Positions 44,551 to 54,418 of a stretch of DNA of 64,000 nucleotides are shown here, one piece after another (the first letter of the stretch is position 1; every line of letters starts with the position of its first letter). The notes beneath the pieces are model-generated. The model was not told the origin of the DNA. It saw only the letters and a list, made by a program, of their open reading frames with translations, and searched no databases. The position numbers were made by a program, and so were the translations under genes. The stretch is from contig JAFXHF010000001.1 of NCBI GenBank assembly GCA_017536545.1, positions 30,551 to 94,550 of the forward strand, written 5' to 3'. This DNA comes from a bacterium (GTDB lineage: Bacteria > Cyanobacteriota > Vampirovibrionia > Gastranaerophilales > Gastranaerophilaceae).

Positions 44551-45822
44551 ATGACACCAAGAAATTTTTTGTTCACTTCTGAATCAGTTACAGAAGGACA
44601 CCCCGACAAAGTTTGCGACCAAATTTCTGATGCAATTTTGGACGAATTCTTATCAAAAGACAAACAATCAAGAGTTGCTGCAGAAACAACAGTAACTACA
44701 GGTATGGCTCTTGTTTGTGGGGAAATAACAGCAGATTGCTACGTTGATATTCCTCAAGTAGTAAGAAACACTATTAAAAATATTGGCTATGTTGGCCACA
44801 ATTCAGGTGGTTTTGATGCAGATACTTGTGCAGTATTAACAAGTATTGATGAACAATCAACAGATATCGGTAATGGTGTAAACAAAGCATTAGAAACAAG
44901 AGAAAACAATGCTTCAACATCTACAACTGAAACTGAAGAATTAGGAGCTGGTGACCAAGGTATTATGTTTGGTTACGCTTGTAACGAAACTCCAGAACTT
45001 ATGCCACTACCTATCAGCTTAGCTCACAAACTATCTTACAGACTTGCTCAAGTAAGAAAATTAGGCTTAGTAAACTACCTAAGACCAGATGGAAAATCTC
45101 AAGTAACAGTTGAATATGTTGACGGTAAACCATCAAGAATTCACACTGTGTTACTTTCAACACAACACAACCCATCAATCAACGGTATCGAAGATAACCA
45201 AAAAGTTCAAGAAATCATTAACGAAGACTTGAGAAAACACGTTATCGACTTTGTATTCGCTAGCGAATCAATCAAACCAGATGCTAACACAATCATCTTA
45301 ATCAACCCATCAGGTAGATTTGTTATCGGTGGCCCTCAAGGTGACTCTGGTTTAACTGGTAGAAAAATCATCGTTGATACTTACGGTGGTTACTCAAGAC
45401 ACGGTGGTGGCGCTTTCTCAGGAAAAGATCCTACAAAAGTAGATAGATCAGCAGCTTACGCTTCTCGTTATGTAGCTAAAAACATTGTTGCTTCAGGTCT
45501 TGCAGAAAAATGCGAAATCGAATTAGCATACGCTATCGGTGTTGCAGAACCTGTTTCTATTATGGTTGATACTTTTGGAACTGGTAAAATTTCTGATGAT
45601 GAAATTTCAGAATTAGTTTCTAAAAACTTTGACCTTAGACCTGCTGCAATTATCAAACAATTTGATTTAAGAAACTTACCTTCTAAAAATGGTGGTAAAT
45701 TCTATCAATTGTTAGCTGCATATGGACATATGGGTCGTACAGATATTGATGTTCCTTGGGAACACACAGATAAAGCTGAAACATTAAAATCTCAAGCTTG
45801 TGCTTGTGGATGTGCTTTATAG
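44551..45822 (+). CDS. metK: S-adenosylmethionine synthetase
   Basis: 423 residues from the ATG at 44551 (AAGGAG upstream); the longer frame to 44485 covers the structured leader and is rejected. Makes SAM from ATP and methionine. Motifs: [38 protein letters not shown], and [16 protein letters not shown]. The C-terminus ends in C-A-C-G-C-A-L, a small Cys-rich tail that is unusual. It stands between adhesin copies A and B with its own terminator. Confidence 0.97.
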   Translation: MTPRNFLFTSESVTEGHPDKVCDQISDAILDEFLSKDKQSRVAAETTVTTGMALVCGEITADCYVDIPQVVRNTIKNIGYVGHNSGGFDADTCAVLTSIDEQSTDIGNGVNKALETRENNASTSTTETEELGAGDQGIMFGYACNETPELMPLPISLAHKLSYRLAQVRKLGLVNYLRPDGKSQVTVEYVDGKPSRIHTVLLSTQHNPSINGIEDNQKVQEIINEDLRKHVIDFVFASESIKPDANTIILINPSGRFVIGGPQGDSGLTGRKIIVDTYGGYSRHGGGAFSGKDPTKVDRSAAYASRYVAKNIVASGLAEKCEIELAYAIGVAEPVSIMVDTFGTGKISDDEISELVSKNFDLRPAAIIKQFDLRNLPSKNGGKFYQLLAAYGHMGRTDIDVPWEHTDKAETLKSQACACGCAL

Positions 45823-45843
45823 TCTGAATAATAAAGAAATACA

Positions 45844-45874
45844 AAAAGACCGATTCATTTAGAATCGGTCTTTT
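45844..45874. terminator. Bidirectional terminator between metK and adhesin copy B
   Basis: The hairpin AAAGACCGATTC-ATTTA-GAATCGGTCTTT has A and T flanks on both sides. It serves metK (+) and the convergent adhesin operon (-). Confidence 0.9.
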
Positions 45875-45897
45875 ATTATTATAAAACGTTTAACTAC

Positions 45898-48042
45898 TTA
45901 TTTTTTCTTAGCTTCAAGAACTTCTAATTCTTCAGCCAATTTATCTAATTTTGCATACATCTCAGCATTATCACGTTTTAATGTAGCGATACGTTCTTTA
46001 TCTGTTGCAACTCTATTTGCAAGAGCTTCGATTTTAGAATTTAATGTTTTTACTGCATTAACAGCTGCATATAACATTTCACTCCAACGAATTCGATAAT
46101 AACCATCTTCACCTTTTGTTACGGCATTAGGGAAAATTGTTTTTAAGTCTTGTGCAATTACACCAACTTGAGGAAGTTTATTTACATCATTTTTAAATGT
46201 GAAATTATAAACTTTTAATTGTTTAATTTCATCAAGACCAGCTGTAAATTTCTCGCCAACATTTTTAAGTCTAATATCAGAACTTAAATTTGGACAACAA
46301 GAAGTTTTTGGCAAGTGAGCATACGGTTTATCAGTTTCCATAGCAGTAACTTTTAAATCCCCAGTATACTTAGGACTATCATAATCAGGGTTATGTGCCA
46401 ATCCTATAGTTGCACCAGTAGATAAATCCTTGTATGAAGTATCTGACTGACATGATTTGTCAGTACTATTCATATTTCCAGCCTTAGAATACCAGTCATA
46501 AGAAGTACTAGAATAACGTTTCTGTCCTTCATTTACACCATCTATATAAGATGTAGATCCCTGATAATCTGGTCCAACAGCAGTACAAATACAATTTGGT
46601 CGCACATCATCATAAGCATGTGACTGACAACCACTACAAGTTTGGTACGAACGACCTTTTCTATCAATACCATCAAAACCAGAAAAAACTTTGAATCCTG
46701 ATTTATCTAAATGAGTATGCAACCTCATCAATACCAACCCTTTAGGTTGTGCATTTGGATCATCGGCACCTTTTTGGTGTCCTCTATAAATAGGCATTTC
46801 TAAATAAGTTTGTCCTCTAACTACCAAGTTGCCATTAATGACTACAGACTCTTCACCACCATTCTTAGGCATAAAATCTGAATTTGTGCCTTTGATAGAA
46901 TTATGTACTTCTAACACTGCAAATGGCTTTTGCCTATTTGAAGATAAGCTAGAACTTGAATCATAATCAGGTGCTGTACCAATAAATACTCTATCAGGTG
47001 TACTATCTCCTGAAGGAAGACCTGCTGTACCAGAAGTTGAAGACTTATCTTCTTTAGCTGAATTAGCTCCAATACAAGTTACTTTTGATACCTTCTTAGA
47101 TGAACTATATCCAATAAAAGCACAAGCATTATAACCAATTGCTGTATTATAATCACCCGTAACTAAATTCTGTAATGCATATGCACCTAATGCAGTATTC
47201 CCATAAGCATTACTAGCTTTCTGAAGTGCTGCATAACCAACTGCAGTATTACCACCTCGAGCACCATCAGATACACTTGTATCACCACTTAAAGCATAAT
47301 TACCAACTGCTGTATTCTCTGAAGCTTTTACACTATACCCAGCTCGATAACCAACAAAAGTATTATTATTTACAGCATTAGCAGTTTCAGCACCAGCATA
47401 TGTACCAACAAAGGTATTTTGTTTTCCAGTTGTAAGCTCTGCACCAGCTAAATAACCTATAGCAGTATTATCCAAGCCTGTAGCAACCTTGGTCAAGGCA
47501 TATGCACCAACGGCAGTATTTCTTTTTCCCGAAGTAATATCCGCAAGCGAGCCAATACCAAATGAAGAGTTTTGTCCTTCAGCAGTATCTGTAATCTTTT
47601 TATAAGGTCCACCTAAAAGCATATTTTTATTACCTGCAAATAATGTTGCAACTAGCGTACCCATAGCTGAAGAACCATATCTAAACTGCATTTGTTGTTG
47701 AGGAGGAGTACCGGAAACACTACCCAAACGATTTGAAGCCCCAATAACAAGTTTAGAATAAAGTGGTTCAGAGGAAGAAGAAATTTTAACAAGATCATCT
47801 ACACCAGCAGAATCCTTAGGTTGTAAACCAATGAACGCCTGACTTTTATAGATTTTGTTTGGAGCATCATAATAAGCATTGTAATTAGGATCGCCTGCAA
47901 TAAATGTCCAAACCTCATCTGATGTCACGTTACTATATCTTCTAGTAAATACAGGTGCAAACGCAGCCATAAGTATTGATAAGGTCAATAATAAAACCAT
48001 TATCTCTGCTAAAGTAAAAGCTTTAAATTTATTATATTTCAT
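45898..48042 (-). CDS. Pilin-like adhesin with YadA-type head repeats and S74 chaperone (copy B)
   Basis: 714 residues. Leader K-F-K-A precedes F-T-L-A-E-I-M and a hydrophobic helix (Ala at -1, Glu at +5). The body carries about ten clear repeats such as N-T-A-V-G-A-Y-A-L, N-T-F-V-G-T-Y-A-G and N-T-A-I-G-Y-N-A-C, then a conserved Cys block (T-C-I-G-A-N-S), V-F-I-G-T, L-E-V-H-N and V-I-N-G-N-L-V-V-R-G. A Cys-rich variable region (C-S-G-C-Q, C-I-C-T, S-C-C-P-N) follows. The S74 domain begins at S588 in S-S-D-I-R-L-K and ends in a coiled coil. GGAG is six bases upstream. It is second in a two-gene operon, 11 bases after copy C. Confidence 0.85.
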   Translation of the reverse strand: MKYNKFKAFTLAEIMVLLLTLSILMAAFAPVFTRRYSNVTSDEVWTFIAGDPNYNAYYDAPNKIYKSQAFIGLQPKDSAGVDDLVKISSSSEPLYSKLVIGASNRLGSVSGTPPQQQMQFRYGSSAMGTLVATLFAGNKNMLLGGPYKKITDTAEGQNSSFGIGSLADITSGKRNTAVGAYALTKVATGLDNTAIGYLAGAELTTGKQNTFVGTYAGAETANAVNNNTFVGYRAGYSVKASENTAVGNYALSGDTSVSDGARGGNTAVGYAALQKASNAYGNTALGAYALQNLVTGDYNTAIGYNACAFIGYSSSKKVSKVTCIGANSAKEDKSSTSGTAGLPSGDSTPDRVFIGTAPDYDSSSSLSSNRQKPFAVLEVHNSIKGTNSDFMPKNGGEESVVINGNLVVRGQTYLEMPIYRGHQKGADDPNAQPKGLVLMRLHTHLDKSGFKVFSGFDGIDRKGRSYQTCSGCQSHAYDDVRPNCICTAVGPDYQGSTSYIDGVNEGQKRYSSTSYDWYSKAGNMNSTDKSCQSDTSYKDLSTGATIGLAHNPDYDSPKYTGDLKVTAMETDKPYAHLPKTSCCPNLSSDIRLKNVGEKFTAGLDEIKQLKVYNFTFKNDVNKLPQVGVIAQDLKTIFPNAVTKGEDGYYRIRWSEMLYAAVNAVKTLNSKIEALANRVATDKERIATLKRDNAEMYAKLDKLAEELEVLEAKKK

Positions 48043-48053
48043 ACTCGACTCCG

Positions 48054-50108
48054 TTATTCATTTTCAAGTTTTGTAATTCGTTTGTTAATTTCATTTATAC
48101 GTTTACTAATTGTTCTGTGATCTTTATCAACATCAACCACATCAGCTTCAAGTGTTTTTAGATCCTTATCAATTGTTGAAACAGAACTATCCAAAGATTT
48201 AACTGAATTAATTACAACATAGAATATTTCATCCAAACGTATATTTTTATAACCTTTTGAATCTTCTGCAACCGCATTTGGAAATACTTTTTCTAAATCC
48301 TGGGCCATAACCCCAACTTGAGGTGTTTTATCACTATCAGCCTTATAAGTATAATTATAAGGTTCTAAAAGCAACAATTTTGATAGCGCATCACTATTTT
48401 CAGAAATATTATCTTTCAATCGAACATCCGAAGTTCTTAAAACATTTGGACAATATTTTTCTGTAAAATAAGGTGCGTAATTAGTAGAACAATTAAATGC
48501 AGGCTTTGTAGCTGTAGACTCATCATATTGAATCAAAAGAGCAGACTTTGAAGCTGGATCTCGAGTTCTGTCGTAACCATCCATTTTAAAGATACCATCA
48601 GTAGCCAATACTGCTCCACCAACGTACATAAGCTGACCAACAACTGCCAAAATAATAGGTCCTGACAAACCACCAGTAATAATAAATGTAGCAATACCAG
48701 CAAGTGAACCTAAGATACCACCAATAATCTTAAGCCATTGACATCTTGGTTGATCTCGCCAAGCCTTACGACCCCCCAACCAACGGCCAACACATTTATA
48801 ACCACATCTATCTTTTCCTTTTTCCATATCGTTAGGATTCTCAGTGTAGAATATTTGCTGTTTGTTATAAGTCGCAACTTGACCAGTTGTAGAATCTGGG
48901 AAATAAAAATTACCACGAACAGCTAAGTGAGAATTCATAACAACAGTTGGCCCAACATTTAACGGATATGCTACATTTGAATTAGTCGTTGGTATATTGT
49001 GAATTTCTAAAACTGCACGTCCAGGAAATGCGCCTTCAGGCTTACCGCCTATAAAGATGTGATCATACTTATCTGATTCCCAGCCTAAATTTCTGGTCTC
49101 ACCTGCATAACCAGTACGACCAGCTGAATTATAACCTATACAGGTAGTAAGGCCATTGCTACCTTTACTATCCATACCTTTATTAAAGGACGAGCAAGCG
49201 TAATAACCAATTGCGGTTACACTTTTAGCGTCTTGATACCCTGGTAAAAACGATTGGTAACCAACAATTGTACTTGATTTAGGTAGCGTCCCTGGATACG
49301 CTGAATTTAAGATAACGTTATCCATTGCATTGGTACTATCAAAACCAACAGCACCAACACCATAGCCCATCAAAACGTTGCGTTGACCTGATGATGTTGG
49401 CAAGCCTAAGTTACCTGCACCAACAGCTACAGTTTCTTGAATTTGTCTTGATATACTTTCTGTTTTACCAGTATTTGCACCAATTAAAGTTGAATTTCGT
49501 GCAAAACCGTAAAGATTTGAATTGTTACCTACAGAAACACTTTGCCCTAAAGTATGAGAAGTACCTTCAGCACTACCCATACCCGCTGAAGAACCAACTG
49601 CGGTACCATTATATGCATTTACAACTTGAGCAGCAGCATTTGTACCTAACACTGTTGCCCAATTAGCATTATTTTCCAATAATGTATTATAGTTATCATC
49701 CTTATCGCCACGTAAACGGTTTCCTAAAATCATATTTTTAGGGGTGACAATAAACAAACCTGCTAAAGTACCATTACCATCATTCCCAGTACGGAATTGG
49801 ATATGATTCTGAAATTCTTTTGCTCTAACTACAACCTTTGAAAAAGGTTTTAAACTAGACAATTCTGATGTTTCTGGTTTAAAGCCAATATACGCAGCAG
49901 ATGTAATCGCAGATGAACCTGGGTCATAAAACGCACTTTTTTCTGGATCGTCTTTTACAAACATCCAAACTGGTTCATTAGCTGATGTTTGACCTCTATT
50001 ACGCTTTGTCGCCATTGGAATCATTGCAGCAAATAATACCGCAACAACTACCAAAACAATCAATAATTCAGTAAGCGAGAAGGCCTTCTTAAATATATTA
50101 AATTTCAT
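48054..50108 (-). CDS. Pilin-like adhesin with S74 chaperone, degenerate repeats and hydrophobic insert (copy C)
   Basis: 684 residues from the ATG at 50108; an ATG at 50114 is also possible, with GGAG upstream of both. Leader F-K-K-A precedes F-S-L-T-E-L and a hydrophobic helix. Head repeats are present but irregular (T-A-V-G-S-S-A-G, S-T-L-I-G-A-N-T-G, T-A-I-G-Y-Y-A-C). The shared block T-C-I-G-Y-N-S, I-F-I-G-G-K, L-E-I-H-N follows. Unlike the other copies it then has an apolar Gly-rich stretch (I-I-G-G-I-L-G-S-L-A-G-I-A-T-F-I-I-T-G-G and on). S74 begins at S-D-V-R-L-K (S560). It is the first gene of the minus-strand pair and divergent from an MFS exporter. Confidence 0.83.
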   Translation of the reverse strand: MKFNIFKKAFSLTELLIVLVVVAVLFAAMIPMATKRNRGQTSANEPVWMFVKDDPEKSAFYDPGSSAITSAAYIGFKPETSELSSLKPFSKVVVRAKEFQNHIQFRTGNDGNGTLAGLFIVTPKNMILGNRLRGDKDDNYNTLLENNANWATVLGTNAAAQVVNAYNGTAVGSSAGMGSAEGTSHTLGQSVSVGNNSNLYGFARNSTLIGANTGKTESISRQIQETVAVGAGNLGLPTSSGQRNVLMGYGVGAVGFDSTNAMDNVILNSAYPGTLPKSSTIVGYQSFLPGYQDAKSVTAIGYYACSSFNKGMDSKGSNGLTTCIGYNSAGRTGYAGETRNLGWESDKYDHIFIGGKPEGAFPGRAVLEIHNIPTTNSNVAYPLNVGPTVVMNSHLAVRGNFYFPDSTTGQVATYNKQQIFYTENPNDMEKGKDRCGYKCVGRWLGGRKAWRDQPRCQWLKIIGGILGSLAGIATFIITGGLSGPIILAVVGQLMYVGGAVLATDGIFKMDGYDRTRDPASKSALLIQYDESTATKPAFNCSTNYAPYFTEKYCPNVLRTSDVRLKDNISENSDALSKLLLLEPYNYTYKADSDKTPQVGVMAQDLEKVFPNAVAEDSKGYKNIRLDEIFYVVINSVKSLDSSVSTIDKDLKTLEADVVDVDKDHRTISKRINEINKRITKLENE

Positions 50109-50270
50109 CCTCATCAAACTCCAAATACTATAACGTTATACAATTAATTATAACATGTAATAGGTTGTTTTTCAACAAAAAATTTAAATTAAACAAAAAA
50201 TATTATAAATTCGTAAAATCTTGCTATAACAGGCATTACAAAACTTTACAAACCTAAAAATTTGACATGA

Positions 50271-50276
50271 TAAAAT
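50271..50276 (+). promoter_or_regulatory. Extended -10 box of the MFS gene, leaderless spacing
   Basis: TGATAAAAT (extended -10) ends six bases before the ATG at 50283. No Shine-Dalgarno is present. -35 candidates upstream are imperfectly spaced. Confidence 0.45.
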
Positions 50277-50282
50277 CAGATT

Positions 50283-51686
50283 ATGGATACTAAAAATATC
50301 AAATGGATAATTTGCATTTTAATTATTACCGGAAACTTTTTAGGGATGTTAGATTCAACTTCGGTAAACCTTGCCCTGTATCCAATTGCCAATGATTTAC
50401 AAATCTCGTTATCTCAAGTTCAATGGGTTGTCATATCGTACATGCTTGTTTTAACGGTATTTTTACCTTTCTTTGGGAAAATTGGAGACTTATTTCCTAG
50501 AAACAAAATCTATAGTGCTGGCTTCTTTATTTTTGCTATTGGAGCATTCTTAAATACAACAGCAAGTAATTTTCATCTACTTATTACATACAGATGCATT
50601 GAAGCTATTGGTGCATCAATAATGGCTTCAAACAGTATGGCTGCAATTGCCACAATTTTTAAAGGAAAAGAAAGAGGCCAAGCTCTTGGATTAAATGCAA
50701 GCTTAGTTGCCATTGGAGGAATCAGCGGACCAGCAATCGGAGGATTCCTAATTAATTCTTTTAGCTGGCATATGATATTCTTACCTCCTGTCCCAATTGC
50801 AATTATTGGGGGGCTTTTATCTTATAAGCTTTTACCTTCAATAAAACCTCAACCTTCCCAAACTCCATTCAAATTTGACTATAAGGGGTTTATATATTTT
50901 TCAATCGCACTATTTGCTTTACTACTTGCTATATCACAAGGGCATACTTGGGGTTGGAAATCAATTAATATTCTATTACTTGGAGTAATAACATTAATTT
51001 TTGGAGGATTATTTTATTTAAGAGATAAAAAAATAAATTATCCACTAATAAATTTTAAGATGTTCAAAATTAAAACTTTTACATTTGGTAATATAGCAGT
51101 AATGACATCTTATATGTGCATGTTTACCAATGCAGTTCTTTTACCATTCTTTTTACAAGAAATCGTCAAATACAATGCATTTGTAACAGGGCTTCTTATT
51201 TTACCATATTCCGTAGCCTCTTCAGCCGTTGCCCCATTTGCAGGAAGCTATTCAGGCAAGCACGGAAGTAGATTATTAACCATAGTAGGACCTTGCATCT
51301 ACATCATTGCACTTATTATATTTACAACATTCAACACAAAAACTCCAATGTGGGAAATTATTTTAGCATCTATAATAATGGGAATCGGTAATGGATGCTT
51401 CCAATCTCCATCGAATAATGCAATTATGACAAGCGTCAGCAAAGATGAACTAGGTATAGCTAGTGGCATTTTAGGACTAGCAAGAAACCTTGGAAACATC
51501 TTAGGCGTTGCAATTACCATCACATTATTTGATAGCTTCAAAAACAATTTACTATCTGATGGTACACAATACCAAAAAGCATTTTTAACATCTTATCACT
51601 GGACAATGTGTTTTGGCATACTATTTGGAATAATTTGCTTAACCTGTGCCACTATTGCTTACGCCCCAAATAAAAAGTCATCTTAG
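50283..51686 (+). CDS. MFS multidrug exporter, DHA2 (EmrB/QacA) type
   Basis: 467 residues with about fourteen hydrophobic helices. Early L-D-S-T-S-V-N-L-A-L (the acidic residue in helix 1 used by DHA2 transporters), Q-W-V-V-I-S-Y-M-L, G-K-I-G-D-L-F-P-R-N-K and the antiporter motif C-like G-P-A-I-G-G-F-L support a proton-driven drug efflux role. The substrate cannot be read. It is divergent from the adhesin operon and followed by a hypothetical gene after about 50 bases. Confidence 0.9.
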   Translation: MDTKNIKWIICILIITGNFLGMLDSTSVNLALYPIANDLQISLSQVQWVVISYMLVLTVFLPFFGKIGDLFPRNKIYSAGFFIFAIGAFLNTTASNFHLLITYRCIEAIGASIMASNSMAAIATIFKGKERGQALGLNASLVAIGGISGPAIGGFLINSFSWHMIFLPPVPIAIIGGLLSYKLLPSIKPQPSQTPFKFDYKGFIYFSIALFALLLAISQGHTWGWKSINILLLGVITLIFGGLFYLRDKKINYPLINFKMFKIKTFTFGNIAVMTSYMCMFTNAVLLPFFLQEIVKYNAFVTGLLILPYSVASSAVAPFAGSYSGKHGSRLLTIVGPCIYIIALIIFTTFNTKTPMWEIILASIIMGIGNGCFQSPSNNAIMTSVSKDELGIASGILGLARNLGNILGVAITITLFDSFKNNLLSDGTQYQKAFLTSYHWTMCFGILFGIICLTCATIAYAPNKKSS

Positions 51687-51734
51687 CAAAAATTTTATTT
51701 AGAAGTTTTATTCTAAACAAGAAAAGGATAACAC

Positions 51735-52433
51735 ATGAAAATTAATAAAATCGGACAAAAGGATATATCTCGAAAATTCGAGGATTTTGCATCTATTATA
51801 GAAAAACACGCAAGAAAGAATAAAGATATTAACGTACCTGAATTCAAATACAACATTCAAGACTTTGGAGACCAATTTGTAAGTGCAAACGCTCTTCCTA
51901 AGTTTAATAAAACAGCCCAAAGATTAGCTGAAACTCTCATCAGTTTAAACAATGATAGACTTGCAGGGATTATTTATAGCACTCTAATAAAACTAAACCG
52001 AAGCTCAGATGCAAAATTTGTTGAAGAAATTGCGACAAAAGCTCTAGCAATTGCTAGAAGAAAGCATGATCCAGTACATATTGCAGCAAGAACTAATGAC
52101 TTAAAAGAAATATATAAGCTCAGCGAATACGGAAGCGATAGACATTTAAAAATTCTAAAAGAAGAAAAACGAGCACTTAGTGATATCTGTAAAAACTACA
52201 AAAGTGCAAAAAACAGATTTGAAACAATCACAAGACAAATGAGACCAGTTGAAAAATATCAAGAAATGCTAGCTGCAATTAGGCTTGAAATCGCAGAAGT
52301 TTTAATCAAAAGAGGTGAAGACTTACCACTTGCCAAAGAAGAATTACTAGCTTCAAAAGTCTTCTATGATCAATTTGAAGAAGGACACAACGCTAAGAAA
52401 ATTGTAGCAATTCTAAAGAAATTAGAAGGGTAA
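51735..52433 (+). CDS. Hypothetical helical protein
   Basis: 232 residues, AAAGGA ribosome-binding site. It is entirely helical and charged, with no signal peptide. Internal patterns (L-A-E-T-L-I-S-L-N-N-D-R-L-A-G-I-I-Y, A-L-A-I-A-R-R-K-H-D) loosely recall TPR-like repeats. The N-terminus M-K-I-N-K-I-G is similar in style to the lineage-specific unknown proteins earlier in the window but lacks the S-F-x-G motif. No family recognised. It lies between an exporter and typA on the same strand. Confidence 0.7.
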   Translation: MKINKIGQKDISRKFEDFASIIEKHARKNKDINVPEFKYNIQDFGDQFVSANALPKFNKTAQRLAETLISLNNDRLAGIIYSTLIKLNRSSDAKFVEEIATKALAIARRKHDPVHIAARTNDLKEIYKLSEYGSDRHLKILKEEKRALSDICKNYKSAKNRFETITRQMRPVEKYQEMLAAIRLEIAEVLIKRGEDLPLAKEELLASKVFYDQFEEGHNAKKIVAILKKLEG

Positions 52434-52445
52434 GATTTAACACTA

Positions 52446-52494
52446 TTGAAAATTTCGTATCAGCGTTTTAAAATTAAAGTGTAAATTTTACACT
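52446..52494 (+). promoter_or_regulatory. typA promoter with overlapping perfect palindrome
   Basis: TTGAAA at 52446 and TAAAAT at 52469 (17-base spacer) give a start near 52482. The palindrome AGTGTAAA-T-TTTACACT (52478-52494, 8-bp arms) covers that start point, as a repressor operator would. The regulator is unknown. Confidence 0.55.
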
Positions 52495-52517
52495 AACAAA
52501 TAATGATTGGCGGATTT

Positions 52518-54311
52518 ATGACAAGTAATGAAAAAATAAGAAATATAGCAATTATCGCTCACGTTGACCACGGAAAAACAACCCTTGTTGACTGCTTATT
52601 AAAACAAGCAGGAGCATTCCGTAACAACCAACACGTTGAAGAACGAGTATTGGATAGTAATGACTTAGAAAGAGAAAGAGGTATTACAATCCTTTCTAAA
52701 AACATTTCTATTGATTACAACGGAACAAAAATCAACGTTGTTGATACCCCAGGGCACGCAGATTTTGGTGGCGAAGTTGAACGAGTATTAGGCATGGTCG
52801 ATGGTGCACTTCTTATTGTTGATGCGGCTGAAGGCCCAATGCCTCAAACAAGATTTGTATTATCAAAAGCTTTAGAACTAGGTTTAAAAATTATTGTTGT
52901 AATCAATAAAATTGATAAACCAGCAGCTGAACCTTTAACTGCTCTAGATAAAGTTTTTGACTTATTCACAGAATTAACAGACAGAGAAGATTTAATCGAT
53001 TTTCCTTTCATTTTTTCAAGCAGTTTAAACGGATTTGCGATTAACGACTTGGATGATGAAAGAAAAGATATGGTACCCCTTTTAGACAGTATCATTAAAA
53101 ACATCCAACCTCCAACAGGAGATGAAACAAAACCTTTCCAATTCAGAGCAACAACTCTTGATTACAATGAATACGTAGGAAGAATTGTTATTGGTCGTAT
53201 AGTTAACGGTACAATCAAATCTCAAGAACAAGTTTGTGTAATTCACGCTGACGGTTCTCAAGAAAGAGGTAAAATTGTTAAATTATTCGGGTTTAAAGAC
53301 TTAGGCAGAGTTGAGATTGAATCAGCATCAGCTGGTGATATTGTAGGTATTGCAGGATTTTCAGATATTCAAATCGGTGAAACAATTTGTGATCCAAACA
53401 ATCCAGAAGCACTACCTCTAATTAAAGTTGACGAACCTACACTTCAAATGAATTTCTCAGTAAATGACAGTCCATTTGCAGGCACAGAAGGTAAGTTTGT
53501 AACATCTCGTCAAATTAGAAAAAGACTTTACGATGAATTAGAAAAGAACGTAAGTTTAAGAGTTGAAGATACAGATTCAACAGATAGATTTAAAGTTTCT
53601 GGTCGTGGTGAACTTCACTTGAGTATTCTCATTGAAACTATGCGTCGTGAGGGCTTTGAATTTGCAGTATCAAAACCTGAAGTTATTTATAAAACTATCA
53701 ATGATGAGCTTTGTGAACCATACGAAAACTTAATCATTGATGTTCCAGAAGAATACGCTGGTTCAGCTATCGAAAGACTTTCTGGTAGAAAAGCTGAAAT
53801 GAAAGATATGCAAACTGCAAAAGGCAGAACAACTTTAACATTCCATATCCCAGCTAGAGGCTTAATCGGTTTCAGAAGCGAATTTATCAGAATGACAAGA
53901 GGTGAAGGTATAATGTATCATACGTTCTTACATTACAGACCTTTTGCTGGTGATATTCCTCGTCAAAGAAGTGGTTCTATTATCGCTCACGAACTTGGTG
54001 AAGCTATTCCATACGCTTTGGCTCAATACGAAGATCGTGGAGTATTCTTCATCACTCCTAAAACGAAAGTTTATAGAGGTATGATTATCGGAGAATGCAA
54101 CAGACCTCAAGACATTGTTGTAAACATCTGTAAGACAAAAAGACTTACAAACATGAGAAGTTCAACAGCTGATGTTATGGTTACTCTACAAGCTCCAAAA
54201 ATACTTTCTCTTGAAGAAGCACTAGAATACATCGGAGATGAAGAATTAGTAGAAATTACCCCAGAAAATATCAGACTTAGAAAAGCTGAATTAAACAAAA
54301 AAATCTACTAG
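52518..54311 (+). CDS. typA: Translational GTPase TypA/BipA
   Basis: 597 residues from the ATG at 52518 (GGCGGA upstream); an ATG at 52503 would add five. G1 [11 protein letters not shown]2 R-G-I-T-I-L, G3 [10 protein letters not shown] and G4 N-K-I-D-K make the GTPase. EF-G-like domains III and V and the BipA-specific C-terminus follow ([29 protein letters not shown]). It helps 50S assembly and stress adaptation. Monocistronic with a promoter-operator and a terminator. Confidence 0.97.
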   Translation: MTSNEKIRNIAIIAHVDHGKTTLVDCLLKQAGAFRNNQHVEERVLDSNDLERERGITILSKNISIDYNGTKINVVDTPGHADFGGEVERVLGMVDGALLIVDAAEGPMPQTRFVLSKALELGLKIIVVINKIDKPAAEPLTALDKVFDLFTELTDREDLIDFPFIFSSSLNGFAINDLDDERKDMVPLLDSIIKNIQPPTGDETKPFQFRATTLDYNEYVGRIVIGRIVNGTIKSQEQVCVIHADGSQERGKIVKLFGFKDLGRVEIESASAGDIVGIAGFSDIQIGETICDPNNPEALPLIKVDEPTLQMNFSVNDSPFAGTEGKFVTSRQIRKRLYDELEKNVSLRVEDTDSTDRFKVSGRGELHLSILIETMRREGFEFAVSKPEVIYKTINDELCEPYENLIIDVPEEYAGSAIERLSGRKAEMKDMQTAKGRTTLTFHIPARGLIGFRSEFIRMTRGEGIMYHTFLHYRPFAGDIPRQRSGSIIAHELGEAIPYALAQYEDRGVFFITPKTKVYRGMIIGECNRPQDIVVNICKTKRLTNMRSSTADVMVTLQAPKILSLEEALEYIGDEELVEITPENIRLRKAELNKKIY

Positions 54312-54368
54312 GGGTAAATATAAAGTTCTAAATCAAGTCCAGAATGATAAAATTAGGATTTTTCAAAT

Positions 54369-54402
54369 AAAAAAAGACCGATATAATTATCGGTCTTTTT
54401 TA
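54369..54402. terminator. Bidirectional terminator between typA and lysS
   Basis: The hairpin AAAAAGACCGATA-TAAT-TATCGGTCTTTTT is symmetrical and lies between convergent genes. Confidence 0.9.
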
Positions 54403-54418
54403 ATATCTAGAATTAAAA

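Noticed and set aside
42379..50108. Prophage tail-fibre origin of the S74 proteins
   Set aside because: No phage structural, lysis or integrase genes nearby. The pilin leaders and housekeeping neighbours argue for host surface proteins.
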